From Bacteroidales bacterium UBA4788 (lineage in GTDB: Bacteria; Bacteroidota; Bacteroidia; Bacteroidales; VadinHA17): a stretch of 64,000 nucleotides of DNA. Each line of letters opens with the position of its first letter. The first letter of the stretch is position 1. Below the pieces are notes generated by a model, which was given only the letters and a program-made list of their open reading frames with translations, was not told where the DNA came from and did no database searches. A program made the position numbers and the translations under genes. The stretch is taken from assembly GCA_002402965.1 (NCBI GenBank), contig DHGW01000092.1, positions 1-64,000 of the forward strand, in the 5' to 3' direction. Below, piece by piece: positions 16,523 through 25,861 of this stretch.

Positions 16523-16530
16523 CAAAGATA
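16523..16530 (-). promoter_or_regulatory. Promoter -7 box of the VTC operon
   Basis: TATCTTTG on the minus strand matches the Bacteroidota -7 consensus TAnnTTTG and ends 12 bp before the VTC start codon. No convincing -33 TTTG lies 19-21 bp upstream, so this is a moderate call. Confidence 0.45.
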
Positions 16531-16618
16531 ACAGACTTTACACAGCCTGAAAGTCCGAAAATCCGTACAGTGACATTAATTATTAACGCTGCCGGGCAAA
16601 AGAATATTTCACTACGGC

Positions 16619-18154
16619 TCACTCTCCCAGTTGTCCGTATCTCCAGCGCGGGTTATGCGACACCCTGTGTTCTTTCCGGATGATCTCCCGTACCTGTTCC
16701 ATTATCTCCGGGTGTTCTGCGGAGATATCAGTGGTCTCCACGGGATCGTTTTCCAGGTCATAGAGTTCGAAGACTTCATTGCCTTTGTGCATTTCCTTTC
16801 GAAGGGCCTTGTAGTTTCCAATAAGCACAGCCTGCTGTCCACCGTATTCAGGGAACTCCCAGTAGAGGTACTCATGCTGCTTCTGATGTCCTCCCCTGAG
16901 TACAGGCAGGAAGCTAATACCATCTGTCACTACCGGCATCTCCGCTCCGGCAATCTCACAGAGTGTCGGCAGGAAGTCCTGGAAGGCCGAAATATGTTGA
17001 GTAACGCTGCCCGGTTCGGTCACTCCGGGCCACGCAGCAATCAGCGGTACCCTGATGCCGCCCTCGTTCAGCGATCCCTTGCCGAAGCCCTGGGCACCCC
17101 TGAAAGGGTATGCACTCGCAAACCATTCAGGGTCAGTTCCTGCACTCCACGCCGGACCGTTATCGCTTGTAAAGAGGATAAGTGTTTTTTCATATACGCC
17201 AAGCTCCTTAAGGCGGCTGACCAGCATGCCTATCTGATCGTCAAGGTATGAGATCATTGCGGCGTAGGTGGCATGGGGATACCTGACCGGGAAATAGCCG
17301 TCTGAGCCGGTATAAGATTCTTCATCTCCGAACTTCCCATGGTACCTGTCGACCCACTCAGCGGGCGCCTGAAGCGCCAGATGCGGTATGGGTGTTGCCC
17401 AATAGAGAAAGAACGGTTTGCCGGCACTTGAGTCGATGAATGACAGTATCTCCCTGAACATCAGGTCAGGGGCATAATCGGTAAGATTGAACTTATCATA
17501 AGAGGCAGGATCCATGGGATCAGCGCCGGGATCAAACCCGGTGTGCGGCGCCACGGTGTCGTTCCTTAACCACACCCTTTGGCCATTGCGCCAGAGATGT
17601 GTGGGATAATATGTATGTGCAATTCGCTGGCAGTTGTAACCGTAGAAGAAGTCAAATCCCTGGCTGTTGGGGCTGCCCGCGGTATGAGGCGCCCCGAGAC
17701 CCCATTTGCCAACTGCGCCGGTGACATAGCCATTCTTCTTAAGTATGGATGCAATTGTAACCGTGGTGTCAGCCAGAGGCCTCTGACCCTCAAGGGTGGA
17801 GTCAGCTATCATTGCCCTGTAGCTCCACACATTGCCCCTCTCAGCCCACTCGTCATTGCCTCTCACCTGCGAGTGCCCGGTATGCATTCCCGTTAGCAAA
17901 ACGCAACGCGAAGGGGCACATACAGGTGATCCTGCATAGTGACGTGTGAAGCGCAATCCGTTGGTGGCAAGCCGGTCAATGTTCGGAGTCTCTGTTTTTG
18001 TCTGCCCGTATGGCCCTGTGTCAGCATATCCGAGATCGTCAGCAATGATCAGGATGATGTTGGGCTTCTCCGTCTCCTGCTCTCTGCATCCGGCCAACAG
18101 AAAGGCTACGCCAAAGAGAGCTGACAGGGTCTGGATGAATTTTCCCCGGAACAT
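16619..18154 (-). CDS. Sulfatase (arylsulfatase family), lipoprotein
   Basis: A 511-residue type I sulfatase. After a lipoprotein signal (LLAGC, Cys22) it starts with PNIILIIADDLGYADTG, whose Asp pair binds calcium. CAPSRCVLLTG (about 80-90) is the formylglycine motif C-x-P-S-R, so an anaerobic or FGE-type maturase is needed. Further metal and sulfate ligands are in GKWGLG and FTSDNGPAW. It would cleave sulfate esters from glycans at the cell surface or in the periplasm. No maturase or PUL susC/D pair is in the window. The small membrane gene upstream ends 4 bp before it. Confidence 0.93.
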   Translation of the reverse strand: MFRGKFIQTLSALFGVAFLLAGCREQETEKPNIILIIADDLGYADTGPYGQTKTETPNIDRLATNGLRFTRHYAGSPVCAPSRCVLLTGMHTGHSQVRGNDEWAERGNVWSYRAMIADSTLEGQRPLADTTVTIASILKKNGYVTGAVGKWGLGAPHTAGSPNSQGFDFFYGYNCQRIAHTYYPTHLWRNGQRVWLRNDTVAPHTGFDPGADPMDPASYDKFNLTDYAPDLMFREILSFIDSSAGKPFFLYWATPIPHLALQAPAEWVDRYHGKFGDEESYTGSDGYFPVRYPHATYAAMISYLDDQIGMLVSRLKELGVYEKTLILFTSDNGPAWSAGTDPEWFASAYPFRGAQGFGKGSLNEGGIRVPLIAAWPGVTEPGSVTQHISAFQDFLPTLCEIAGAEMPVVTDGISFLPVLRGGHQKQHEYLYWEFPEYGGQQAVLIGNYKALRKEMHKGNEVFELYDLENDPVETTDISAEHPEIMEQVREIIRKEHRVSHNPRWRYGQLGE

Positions 18155-18158
18155 GATG

Positions 18159-18470
18159 TCAGAACCCTTTGAACCATGCCTGAAACTGGTCGCCCAGCCA
18201 GGGTACAGGCTTCATCTCACCCTGGATTGACCAGATCAGTGACATCAGCCATCCCACAAAGAGAATTATCCCCCCAACCGCCCAGATGACCGGGCCGATA
18301 ATCGGAATCACCCGCAGAATGGTCAAAGCCAGCCACACAATGATGAAGCCGAGGTTCTGCCTCAGATAATAGCTTGCCATCTCCTCCTTTTTGCTTGAAT
18401 TGAGAATCAGGGCTATTAACCAGCCGATACCGAAAAGGTGCGAAATAATGGCCTTTGTCTTTGCATCCAT
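18159..18470 (-). CDS. DUF4870-like small membrane protein
   Basis: A 103-residue protein with an N-terminal HLFGIGWLIALILN helix, a polar stretch SSKKEEMASYYLRQNLGFIIVWL and two more helices. This is the Tic20/DUF4870-like layout, where the YYLRQ segment precedes the second helix. The role is unknown. It lies 4 bp before the sulfatase start and may be cotranscribed with it, though a functional link is not obvious. Confidence 0.65.
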   Translation of the reverse strand: MDAKTKAIISHLFGIGWLIALILNSSKKEEMASYYLRQNLGFIIVWLALTILRVIPIIGPVIWAVGGIILFVGWLMSLIWSIQGEMKPVPWLGDQFQAWFKGF

Positions 18471-18520
18471 GATATAACGATTTAGCTTTATTCAAAAATA
18501 GGCATTATAGCATAATTGTC

Positions 18521-18528
18521 TATTTTTG
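18521..18528 (+). promoter_or_regulatory. Possible -7 box of the EamA transporter gene
   Basis: TATTTTTG fits TAnnTTTG and lies 20 bp before the ATG at 18549. A -33 element is not evident at the right spacing. Confidence 0.35.
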
Positions 18529-18548
18529 TGCGCTGATATTTTCCGGGC

Positions 18549-19451
18549 ATGAACTACATTTCCTCGCACACAGGGGAGTTTGCCGCGCTGGCCGTGGCGA
18601 TCTTCTGGACCATTACCGCACTGGCGTTCGAGTCAGCCAGCCGCAAGGTAGGCTCACTCACAGTCAACATCCTTAGGCTGAGCCTGGCATTCTTCTTTAT
18701 AGGATTCTTTACACTCATCTCACGCGGCCACTTCCTGCCCGTTGACGCCTCCCTGCATAACTGGATCTGGCTGGCCCTATCCGGGGTGGTGGGATTGGTT
18801 CTGGGCGACTACTTCCTCTTCCGCTCCTACCCGCTCATCGGCTCCCGGTTCTCCATGCTGATCATGACGCTGGCTCCGCCGCTGGCTGCCATTTTCGGTT
18901 ATTTCATCCTGGGCGAGTCACTTAATGTCATGCAGATGGCTGGCATGATCATCGTCATCTTCGGCATCAGCCTGGCCATCTTTAAAAAACCGGTCAGGGG
19001 GGAACGGCTCTCCTTAAAGATATCAACGGCAGGGCTGCTCTTCGCATTTATTGGTGCGCTGGGACAGGGGCTAGGCATCGTGCTGAGCAAGTATGGCATG
19101 GAGGGATATGACGCTTTTGCTTCAACACAGATACGCATCATTGCCGGGGTGGTTGGTTTTGTAATAATAATTACAATACTGCGGCGATGGGGCAATGTGG
19201 TGGCAGCAATCAAAAACCCTCCGGCCATGAAGGCGCTGGTGCTGGGCGCATTCTTCGGCCCCTTCCTGGGAATCTCCTTTTCACTGCTCTCGGTAAAACA
19301 CACTCAGGCCGGAATAGCCTCAACAATCATGGCCATTGTGCCGGTGCTAATACTGGCTCCTTCAGCGTGGATATACAAAGAAAAAATCACCGCCGTTGAG
19401 ATTGCAGGTGCGATCATGAGCGTGGCAGGAGTGGCGTTCTTCTTTATATGA
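18549..19451 (+). CDS. EamA/DMT family transporter
   Basis: A 300-residue inner membrane protein with ten hydrophobic segments arranged as two EamA repeats (residues about 10-140 and 160-298). Each ends in the family's characteristic run, GYFILGESLNVMQMAGMIIV in the first and SAWIYKEKITAVEIAGAIMS in the second. Such proteins export or import small metabolites; the substrate cannot be told. It is divergent from the sulfatase pair and convergent with the GH18 gene, 9 bp between stops. Confidence 0.9.
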   Translation: MNYISSHTGEFAALAVAIFWTITALAFESASRKVGSLTVNILRLSLAFFFIGFFTLISRGHFLPVDASLHNWIWLALSGVVGLVLGDYFLFRSYPLIGSRFSMLIMTLAPPLAAIFGYFILGESLNVMQMAGMIIVIFGISLAIFKKPVRGERLSLKISTAGLLFAFIGALGQGLGIVLSKYGMEGYDAFASTQIRIIAGVVGFVIIITILRRWGNVVAAIKNPPAMKALVLGAFFGPFLGISFSLLSVKHTQAGIASTIMAIVPVLILAPSAWIYKEKITAVEIAGAIMSVAGVAFFFI

Positions 19452-19460
19452 TCTGTCCGG

Positions 19461-20606
19461 TCATTTCCCGGTCAGGCCCTGCGTCATTGAGTTGAGCAGC
19501 ATTCCGTCAACATCCTCGCTGTACTCCCAGAACATCACCCCTCCGAGGCCTTCTGCCTTCACGAACTCCATCCTGGCGGCGATGGATGCCTCATCCTCAT
19601 AGGAGATGAAGACCGAATCCCTCTCGTTCCAGAGAAAGGGCGAAGCAGCCGATGAGTCATAATACCTTGTGAAAGCCGGATCAGCAAGTGCCTGCAGCAC
19701 GTCGATATATGACATCGCCGCACCGGTGGAGGATGCCTCACGGTATAGGCCGTTGTTCACGGGTTCGACTCCCTTCCAGGCCCTGCCGTAGAAGGGAATT
19801 CCTATGTTGAGTTTGGAGGGTGTAACGCCATCATTTATATGTAATTTAACTGCCCGTTCCGTGGCGTCGCCGTCAGGTGCATCGAAAGATGAGAGGAACA
19901 GGTTCGAGTGGTGGCCGGTCTGCGTGCTCGCACCGTGATGAAAATCATATGTCATGATGTTGATGAAATCGAGGTATTGCTGCAGCTTCCCAAGTTCGGT
20001 ATTGGCAGCATAGAGCTCACTGGCACCGGTGGCGATGGTGAGCAGGTACTTAGCCCTTCTCCCCTGCTCCGCGGCAAGCGAGTCGATGTGCTTCCTCACA
20101 CACTCAAGAAGGAGGGTGAAGTTGTGCACATCCTCAGGCCTGTATGTATTCCCGGCCCCAGGATGGTTCGGGTACTCCCAGTCAAGATCAATACCGTCGA
20201 GACTATGATCCCTGACAAAACGGGCGGCACTGGCTCCGAAACGGTTTCGCGATGAGTCTGTCAGCGCCGCATCGGAGAAGTTGCCAGACCAACCCCATCC
20301 TCCCACAGAGACCAGCACCCTGAGATCCGGATTGACCTCCTTCAGTGCCAAGAGGGAACTGATGTCCTTCACATTCATGTCGGTGTTGTCTATTCCTTCG
20401 GTCCCGAACATCACCTCCCCGTCAATGATATTTGCGAAGGCATAATTAATATGTGTGAGTTTTGCGGCATCGATCGCTGAAAAATCAAAGTTCCTGTATC
20501 CAGCCACGTAGGCAACTACCATATAATTGTTGTCAGAGGGCCTGCTGCCGCAGGATGCGGCTGTGAGAAACAGCAATAAAGCGAGGAATTCCACAGTCTT
20601 TTTCAT
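19461..20606 (-). CDS. Glycoside hydrolase family 18 lipoprotein
   Basis: A 381-residue surface or periplasmic lipoprotein (signal MKKTVEFLALLLF, lipobox TAASC). The TIM barrel has VVAYVAGY, LRVLVSVGGWGWS (SxGG strand), the catalytic DGIDLDWEYP (DxxDxDxE with the acid Glu), IMTYDFHH and a closing GGVMFWEYSED. It is a chitinase- or endo-beta-N-acetylglucosaminidase-type enzyme; the intact catalytic motif says active. ATG 20606 is preferred since it starts a proper lipoprotein signal. Divergent from the GH130 gene across 123 bp. Confidence 0.92.
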   Translation of the reverse strand: MKKTVEFLALLLFLTAASCGSRPSDNNYMVVAYVAGYRNFDFSAIDAAKLTHINYAFANIIDGEVMFGTEGIDNTDMNVKDISSLLALKEVNPDLRVLVSVGGWGWSGNFSDAALTDSSRNRFGASAARFVRDHSLDGIDLDWEYPNHPGAGNTYRPEDVHNFTLLLECVRKHIDSLAAEQGRRAKYLLTIATGASELYAANTELGKLQQYLDFINIMTYDFHHGASTQTGHHSNLFLSSFDAPDGDATERAVKLHINDGVTPSKLNIGIPFYGRAWKGVEPVNNGLYREASSTGAAMSYIDVLQALADPAFTRYYDSSAASPFLWNERDSVFISYEDEASIAARMEFVKAEGLGGVMFWEYSEDVDGMLLNSMTQGLTGK

Positions 20607-20699
20607 AATAATCAGCTGGTTAATCTGACGGCAATATATAAAAGATTGTACAATTGGAGTGGGTAAATGCAATCACACACTATCATTTGCGTTATCCGT

Positions 20700-20707
20700 T
20701 ATATTTG
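20700..20707 (+). promoter_or_regulatory. Promoter -7 box of the GH130 gene
   Basis: TATATTTG matches TAnnTTTG exactly and ends 22 bp before the ATG at 20730. A TTTG at 20686-20689 is too near to be the -33 element. Confidence 0.45.
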
Positions 20708-20729
20708 TTCCGGAATAAAACCGGAATTC

Positions 20730-21929
20730 ATGACAGAACAGGAATTTAACATCGAAGTAAGGAGGCTGTTTGATGATCACGAAAAGCTCATAAACAGGCC
20801 AAATGCAAAAAAGGAAGCCGGCAACGGCATCTTCGACAGGTACCTCCATCCCATTATAACACGTGACCATACGCCGGTCTTCTGGAAGTATGACCTCGAT
20901 TACCGGAATAATCCCCACCTGATGACCCGGCTGGGCATCAATACCACCTTCAACGCAGGGGCAATAAAGCACGGGAACAAGTACTGCCTCGCATTACGTA
21001 CTGAGGGATTCGATGTCAAGTCAATCTTCGCCATCGCCGAGAGCCCCAACGGCATTGACGGCTGGCGCTTCCGGAACCGCCCGATCGTGATGCCCGTTAC
21101 GGATGATCCGGAGATGAATGTATATGATATGAGGCTCACGAAGCATGAGGACGGATGGATTTACGGCCTGTTTTGCGCAGAGCGAAAGGATATGAGCAAG
21201 CCTGACGACTCGTCGGCTGCCCTTGCCAGCTGCGGCATAGCCCGCACCAGGGATCTGGACCACTGGGAGAGGCTCGATGACCTGAAGTCCGGAGCCGCAC
21301 AGCAGAGAAACTGCGTGCTCCATCCTGAATTTGTAAGAGGAAAGTACATGATTTACACCAGGCCGCAGTCAGGTTTCATCGAGACAGGTGACAACGGTAT
21401 CTCGGCCGGATTCTGTGACAGCATGGAGCATGCCGTACTGGGCGAGGAGCTGCTTGTTGACCCCAGACAGTACCACACTGTGAAGGAGGTAAAGAACGGC
21501 CAGGGACCAGCTCCTCTGAAGACGGAACACGGCTGGATACACCTGGCCCATGGCGTGAGGAGAACGGCAGCCGGATTGCGTTATACCCTTTACCTTTTTC
21601 TTACCTCCCTGGAAGAGCCCTGGAGAGTGATAAAAAGACCCTCCGGCCACTTCCTTGAACCACTTGATGAAGAGAGGGTTGGCGATGTATCAAACGTGGT
21701 CTTCAGCAACGGTTGGATTGCCGATGACGATGGCACGGTCTTTGTTTATTACGCAAGCTCAGATACAAGGATGCACGTGGCAACGACTAAAATAGAGAAA
21801 CTGATTGATTATGTGATGAATACCCCGGAGGATGCCGGACGCACTCAACTGTGTGCTGCCCAGCGCGACCTGATGATTGAAAATAACCTGAAAATAATGG
21901 CTGAAAAATATCCATATATCAGATTTTGA
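20730..21929 (+). CDS. GH130 beta-mannoside phosphorylase (mannosyl-glucose phosphorylase type)
   Basis: A 399-residue cytoplasmic five-bladed propeller of GH130. Long motifs are those of the 4-O-beta-D-mannosyl-D-glucose phosphorylase branch: FDRYLHPIITRDHTPVFW, RLGINTTFNAGAI, FAIAESPNGIDGWRF, NVYDMRLTKHEDGWIYGLFC (with the catalytic Asp region), GIARTRDLDHWERLDDL and LHPEFVRGKYMIYTRPQSGF. It would use phosphate to split beta-1,4-mannosyl-glucose into mannose-1-phosphate and glucose. The ATG at 20730 matches family starts; an upstream in-frame ATG (20667) precedes the promoter box and is unlikely. Confidence 0.9.
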   Translation: MTEQEFNIEVRRLFDDHEKLINRPNAKKEAGNGIFDRYLHPIITRDHTPVFWKYDLDYRNNPHLMTRLGINTTFNAGAIKHGNKYCLALRTEGFDVKSIFAIAESPNGIDGWRFRNRPIVMPVTDDPEMNVYDMRLTKHEDGWIYGLFCAERKDMSKPDDSSAALASCGIARTRDLDHWERLDDLKSGAAQQRNCVLHPEFVRGKYMIYTRPQSGFIETGDNGISAGFCDSMEHAVLGEELLVDPRQYHTVKEVKNGQGPAPLKTEHGWIHLAHGVRRTAAGLRYTLYLFLTSLEEPWRVIKRPSGHFLEPLDEERVGDVSNVVFSNGWIADDDGTVFVYYASSDTRMHVATTKIEKLIDYVMNTPEDAGRTQLCAAQRDLMIENNLKIMAEKYPYIRF

Positions 21930-22182
21930 TTTAAGTTTGCGCCTCAAATTACGGGTGCCGGTTTCGTCATCTGAAAATGAGCGGTGAATAACTCAGGCTC
22001 AGACAGGTTATGAAATTGAATACCAGATATTATCAGGCAGTTTGTGTGTGTTAATATCTTTTACCCGGAGGAGAGACCGCTGGTTATCCAATTAATAACT
22101 TAGCGGAAATTTTATGAAACTTTTTAATAACTAAAACGAATAATTAACAACCAGAAAAAAAGGTAATTTATTTTACCGAAGT

Positions 22183-23427
22183 ATGAACGCTAACAGAAAA
22201 GAGGCAACGGTTACTCATGTTGAGGACCGCCTCATGGGCTGTTCTTCTGACGAAGAACCTGGCGCGGGTACCATGATCTTCCCGCAGATCGGATCCCACG
22301 ATCGTTTAGTTAGCAACCGGAGTTCGGAATTCATACGCCGCTACTTCCCCCTTGCAAATGCTGAATCCTGGAATGACTGGCGCTGGCAGCTGCGCAACTC
22401 TTTCACCACTGCCGAGGCCTTGTCACGTGTCATGACTTTGACCGATGACGAGATACACACCCTCAACAGGCTGAAAGGCAGGCTGCCACTAAGGATCACT
22501 CCGTACTATCTGTCGCTCTTCTATGACTCTGAGCCATGGTCGCCTCTGCGACGCACCATGATCGCCACCAGTGATGAGCTTGGTATAACAGAAGCCGAGA
22601 AGGCTGACCCGCTCAACGAGATGGGAAGCAGTCCCGTTCCGGGTATTGTTCACCGTTATCCTGACAGGGCACTCTTCACCGTTACACAGTTCTGCTCTTC
22701 ATACTGCAGGTACTGCACCCGGTCACATTCGGTGGGCAAGCTCGGACATCTTACCAAGGGTGAATTGGAAAGGGCTTTCGAGTATCTCAGGGAACACACT
22801 GAGATTCGTGACGTCATCATCAGCGGTGGCGACCCCCTGACCATGAACGACAGCAAGATTGAATACCTGCTCTCCAACCTGAGAGCCATAAAGCATATTG
22901 AGATACTGAGGATAGGCACCAAGGTACCTGCCGTGCTGCCACAGAGGATCACCCCGCAGCTGGTGGCCATGCTTCGCAAGTACCACCCGCTCTTCCTGAG
23001 CATACACTTCACCCATCCTGACGAGATGACCCCCGAGACACGCAAGGCATGCGAGATGCTTGCCGATGCGGGCATGCCGCTTGGCAGCCAGACAGTGCTG
23101 CTCAAGGGCATCAATGATGACCCTGCAACCATGAAGAGCCTCATGCATAAGCTCCTCACCGTGCGTGTCAGACCGTATTACATCTACCAGTGCGACCTGA
23201 TACCTGGCTCAAGCCACTTCAGAACCACCATTGAAAAGGGCATTGACATCATCGAGAACCTGCGTGGTCATACCAGCGGCTATGCGGTTCCGCAGTTTGT
23301 TGTCGACGCCCCCGGCGGAGGCGGAAAAATCCCGATACTGCCCGATTACGTTGTGGAAAGCGGTCCGGAGAAATGGGTGCTCAGAAACTACAGGAAGAAC
23401 CGTTACACTTACCCCAACAAAAAGTAG
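22183..23427 (+). CDS. Lysine 2,3-aminomutase-type radical SAM enzyme (KamA family)
   Basis: A 414-residue KamA-family enzyme using SAM, a [4Fe-4S] cluster and PLP to move an amino group from C2 to C3. Cluster cysteines are Cys171, Cys175 and Cys178 (FCSSYCRYC); SGGDPL is the SAM-binding GGD region. Asp338 (YQCD), Asp375 (VVDAPGG) and Lys382 (GGGGK) have the same 37- and 7-residue spacing as Asp293, Asp330 and PLP-Lys337 of clostridial lysine 2,3-aminomutase, where the two Asp bind the lysine side-chain amine. That favours lysine (or another diamino acid) over glutamate as substrate. First gene of a five-gene operon with ATP-grasp ligases. Confidence 0.9.
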   Translation: MNANRKEATVTHVEDRLMGCSSDEEPGAGTMIFPQIGSHDRLVSNRSSEFIRRYFPLANAESWNDWRWQLRNSFTTAEALSRVMTLTDDEIHTLNRLKGRLPLRITPYYLSLFYDSEPWSPLRRTMIATSDELGITEAEKADPLNEMGSSPVPGIVHRYPDRALFTVTQFCSSYCRYCTRSHSVGKLGHLTKGELERAFEYLREHTEIRDVIISGGDPLTMNDSKIEYLLSNLRAIKHIEILRIGTKVPAVLPQRITPQLVAMLRKYHPLFLSIHFTHPDEMTPETRKACEMLADAGMPLGSQTVLLKGINDDPATMKSLMHKLLTVRVRPYYIYQCDLIPGSSHFRTTIEKGIDIIENLRGHTSGYAVPQFVVDAPGGGGKIPILPDYVVESGPEKWVLRNYRKNRYTYPNKK

Positions 23428-23434
23428 GTAAGGA

Positions 23435-24409
23435 ATGAAGATAGGACTGACGTATGACCTGCGTTCGTGGTACCTCGAACGCGGTTATACGATGGATGAG
23501 ACCGCCGAGTTTGACAAGGAGGAGACGGTGGCCGCCCTCGAGGGTGAGCTTCAACGCCTCGGTTACGAAACTGTGCGCATAGGAAACATCTTTGAGCTGG
23601 TTGAAAAACTGGCTGCCGGCGAGCGCTGGGACATGGTTTTCAATATTGCCGAAGGACTTTACGGCGACGGCCGTGAGTCAGTCGTCCCTGCCCTTCTGGA
23701 CCAGTACCGCATCCCATATGTGTTCAGCGGACCTGTAGTAATGGGCGTCTCACTCAACAAATACCTGACCAGGCTTGTCGTAGGTGCTGCCGGAGTACCG
23801 GTGTGTCCGGGCATTATTGCCAATTCAGTGCGTGATCTTGACAACCTGTCAGCCCTTGAATTCCCGCTGTTTGTCAAACCCGTTGCCGAGGGAACCGGCA
23901 AGGGCATAACAACCAGAAGCCTTATCAGGGACCGTGAATCACTCGAGGCCCTGGTGACAGAACTGCTGACTGCATATGACCAGCCGGTTCTGATAGAGGA
24001 GTATCTTCCCGGCAGGGAGTTTACCGTGGGCGTCACTGGCAATGGCGCAGAGGCTAAGGTGACAGGCGGCATGGAGGTGATTTGCAGGGATAACCTTCCC
24101 TACTCTGTTGAGGTAAAGGAGAACTACGAAAATTACGTTAAGTACAGGCTCTACGACGAGGATATGCGAAAGGAGTGCGATGCCGTCGCCCTTGGCGCCT
24201 GGCGTGCCCTCGGTGCCGTTGATGCAGGCCGTGTGGACATGAAGGCTGACCGTCATGGCAGGATGTGCTTCATCGAAGCCAATCCTCTTGCCGGGCTCAA
24301 CCCGGTGCATTCAGACCTCCCGATGCTGTCACGCCTCAATGGCATGGCCTTTGGCACACTGATGGAGATGATTTTGGACTCTGCAAAAAATCGTTACGGA
24401 CTGAAATGA
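23435..24409 (+). CDS. D-Ala-D-Ala-ligase-like ATP-grasp enzyme 1
   Basis: A 324-residue ATP-grasp ligase starting 7 bp after the kamA-like stop. The N-terminal Rossmann-like domain reads KIGLTYDLRSWYLERGYT; the ATP-grasp part has FPLFVKPVAEGTGKGI, LIEEYLPGREFTVGV and the Mg-binding IEANPLAGLNP. The usual Ddl serine and tyrosine loop is changed, and DMVFNIAEGLYGDGRE replaces Ddl's FNALHG block, so this is not the cell-wall Ddl. It probably joins a carboxylate to an amine, and its position suggests the product of the aminomutase as a substrate. Specificity is not readable. Confidence 0.85.
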   Translation: MKIGLTYDLRSWYLERGYTMDETAEFDKEETVAALEGELQRLGYETVRIGNIFELVEKLAAGERWDMVFNIAEGLYGDGRESVVPALLDQYRIPYVFSGPVVMGVSLNKYLTRLVVGAAGVPVCPGIIANSVRDLDNLSALEFPLFVKPVAEGTGKGITTRSLIRDRESLEALVTELLTAYDQPVLIEEYLPGREFTVGVTGNGAEAKVTGGMEVICRDNLPYSVEVKENYENYVKYRLYDEDMRKECDAVALGAWRALGAVDAGRVDMKADRHGRMCFIEANPLAGLNPVHSDLPMLSRLNGMAFGTLMEMILDSAKNRYGLK

Positions 24410-25374
24410 TGACCGGAAAGTGCCTCATAATCTACAATGAGCCTGCCCCTGATGCCCTGCCGGATGAGCTGGATGTACTTGACCAGGTCAATTTCATTGG
24501 CGATACTCTGCAGACACTTGGATACAGCGTAGAACGCCAGGGTATAACCGAAAACTTCTTTAACGAGATCGCGGCCATCGCTACCGAAGACTTTGAATTC
24601 GTCTTTAACCTCGTGGAATCGGTTGGTCAGCAGGCTGAAATTCTCTATTTCATCCCCGCACTACTGAACATGCGCCATATTGCATATACCGGCTGTCCGG
24701 TTGAGGCTGCATTCGTCACCGGAAGCAAGGTGCTGGCCCGCCGTATCATGAAGGCATACGGTATTCCCGTTGCAGGAGGATATAAAGTTTCAGAATCCCG
24801 GCAGCTTATACAGGGCAGAAAATACATTCTGAAACCCGTTTGGGAAGACGGATCGCTGGGCATAACCGAAGAGTCTGTCTTTACCTTTGAAGGCACCGTT
24901 CCTGGTATTTTAAAGGACAAAAACGATCTCCACTGGTTCATTGAGGATTTCATTGACGGAAGGGAATTCAATGTAAGCGTCAAGGCCGGCCCTGATGGTC
25001 CTGAGGTACTTCCGCCAGCTGAGATGACATTCATTGGTTACCCTGATGACATGCCGCGTATCGTGAGCTGGAAGGCCAAGTGGGAGGAGGATACTTTCCA
25101 GTATGACAACAGCAAGCGCTACTTCCCGGATGACCTGAGCGAAAGGCTCAGAAAGAACATTAAGGATTCGGTACTGGCCTGCTGGCATGCCTTCGGTCTG
25201 AAAGGCTATGCCCGCGTTGATATGCGCGTTGATGAAGATGAGAACGTGTATGTTCTGGAGGTGAATGCCAATCCCTGTATCTCCCCGGACAGTGGTTTCA
25301 TTTCGGCAGCCGTTCATGCCGGATACTCCCATGCCGAAGTAATCAGGCATATCATAACCGATTTAAACAAGTGA
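24406..25374 (+). CDS. D-Ala-D-Ala-ligase-like ATP-grasp enzyme 2
   Basis: A 322-residue second ATP-grasp ligase whose ATG overlaps the previous stop (ATGATGA arrangement), so translation is coupled. It has the same plan as enzyme 1 but a clearly different sequence: start KCLIIYNEPAPDALPDELD, FVFNLVESVGQQ, KYILKPVWEDGSLGIT, FIEDFIDGREFNVSV and VLEVNANPCISPDSGF with the Asn-Glu metal site. The two are old paralogues, not a recent duplication, and probably add different units or form a heterodimer. An ATG at 24409 is equally possible. Confidence 0.85.
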   Translation: MMTGKCLIIYNEPAPDALPDELDVLDQVNFIGDTLQTLGYSVERQGITENFFNEIAAIATEDFEFVFNLVESVGQQAEILYFIPALLNMRHIAYTGCPVEAAFVTGSKVLARRIMKAYGIPVAGGYKVSESRQLIQGRKYILKPVWEDGSLGITEESVFTFEGTVPGILKDKNDLHWFIEDFIDGREFNVSVKAGPDGPEVLPPAEMTFIGYPDDMPRIVSWKAKWEEDTFQYDNSKRYFPDDLSERLRKNIKDSVLACWHAFGLKGYARVDMRVDEDENVYVLEVNANPCISPDSGFISAAVHAGYSHAEVIRHIITDLNK

Positions 25375-25381
25375 TAAACCC

Positions 25382-25861
25382 ATGCCTGAAATTTCATTTG
25401 AGATTAAACCTGCTGACAGGCCTGCATTTGAAAAAATACTGGCCTCTTCCGGATTCTTTTACGATTTTGAGATCGAGGTGGCACTGTCTCTTGCCGACGA
25501 GACCCTTGCCCAGGGTGAAGAGAAGAGCGGATATTACTGGGTAAAGCTTCTGGAAGATGGAGAGGTGATAGGATTTTCCAATTTCGGACCCAATCCTACA
25601 TCGGTGCATTCCTGGGACATTTACTGGCTGGCTATACAGCAGGAACACAGGAAGAAGCACTATGGCTCTGTTATATTGAGGGAGACTGAGGAACGCATCA
25701 GGTCTCTCGGTGGCAAAATAGCCTGGATAGAGACTTCAGGAAGACCGCTGTACGAACCCACCCGCCATTTTTACCTTAAGACCGGTTATGAGCTTGAAGC
25801 TACACTCCGCGAATTCTATGGTCCGGGTGATCCTAAACTTGTTTACCGCAAGGTTTTATGA
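25382..25861 (+). CDS. GNAT family N-acetyltransferase
   Basis: A 159-residue single GNAT domain: EVIGFSNFGPNPTS on strand beta4, WLAIQQEHRKKHYGSVILRETEERIR carrying the acetyl-CoA pyrophosphate loop (R/Q-x-x-x-G-variant HRKKHYGS), and a FYLKTGYELEATLREFYGPGD end. It begins 7 bp after ligase 2. In a pathway with a lysine 2,3-aminomutase an acetyltransferase recalls AblB, which makes N-epsilon-acetyl-beta-lysine, but AblB is longer and not obviously similar. The substrate here is inferred from context only. Confidence 0.82.
   Translation: MPEISFEIKPADRPAFEKILASSGFFYDFEIEVALSLADETLAQGEEKSGYYWVKLLEDGEVIGFSNFGPNPTSVHSWDIYWLAIQQEHRKKHYGSVILRETEERIRSLGGKIAWIETSGRPLYEPTRHFYLKTGYELEATLREFYGPGDPKLVYRKVL

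Noticed and set aside
21930..22182. A regulatory RNA ahead of the aminomutase operon
   Set aside because: Only short imperfect repeats were seen (around GGTTAT and AATAACT), with no convincing stem or terminator and no exact TAnnTTTG box.
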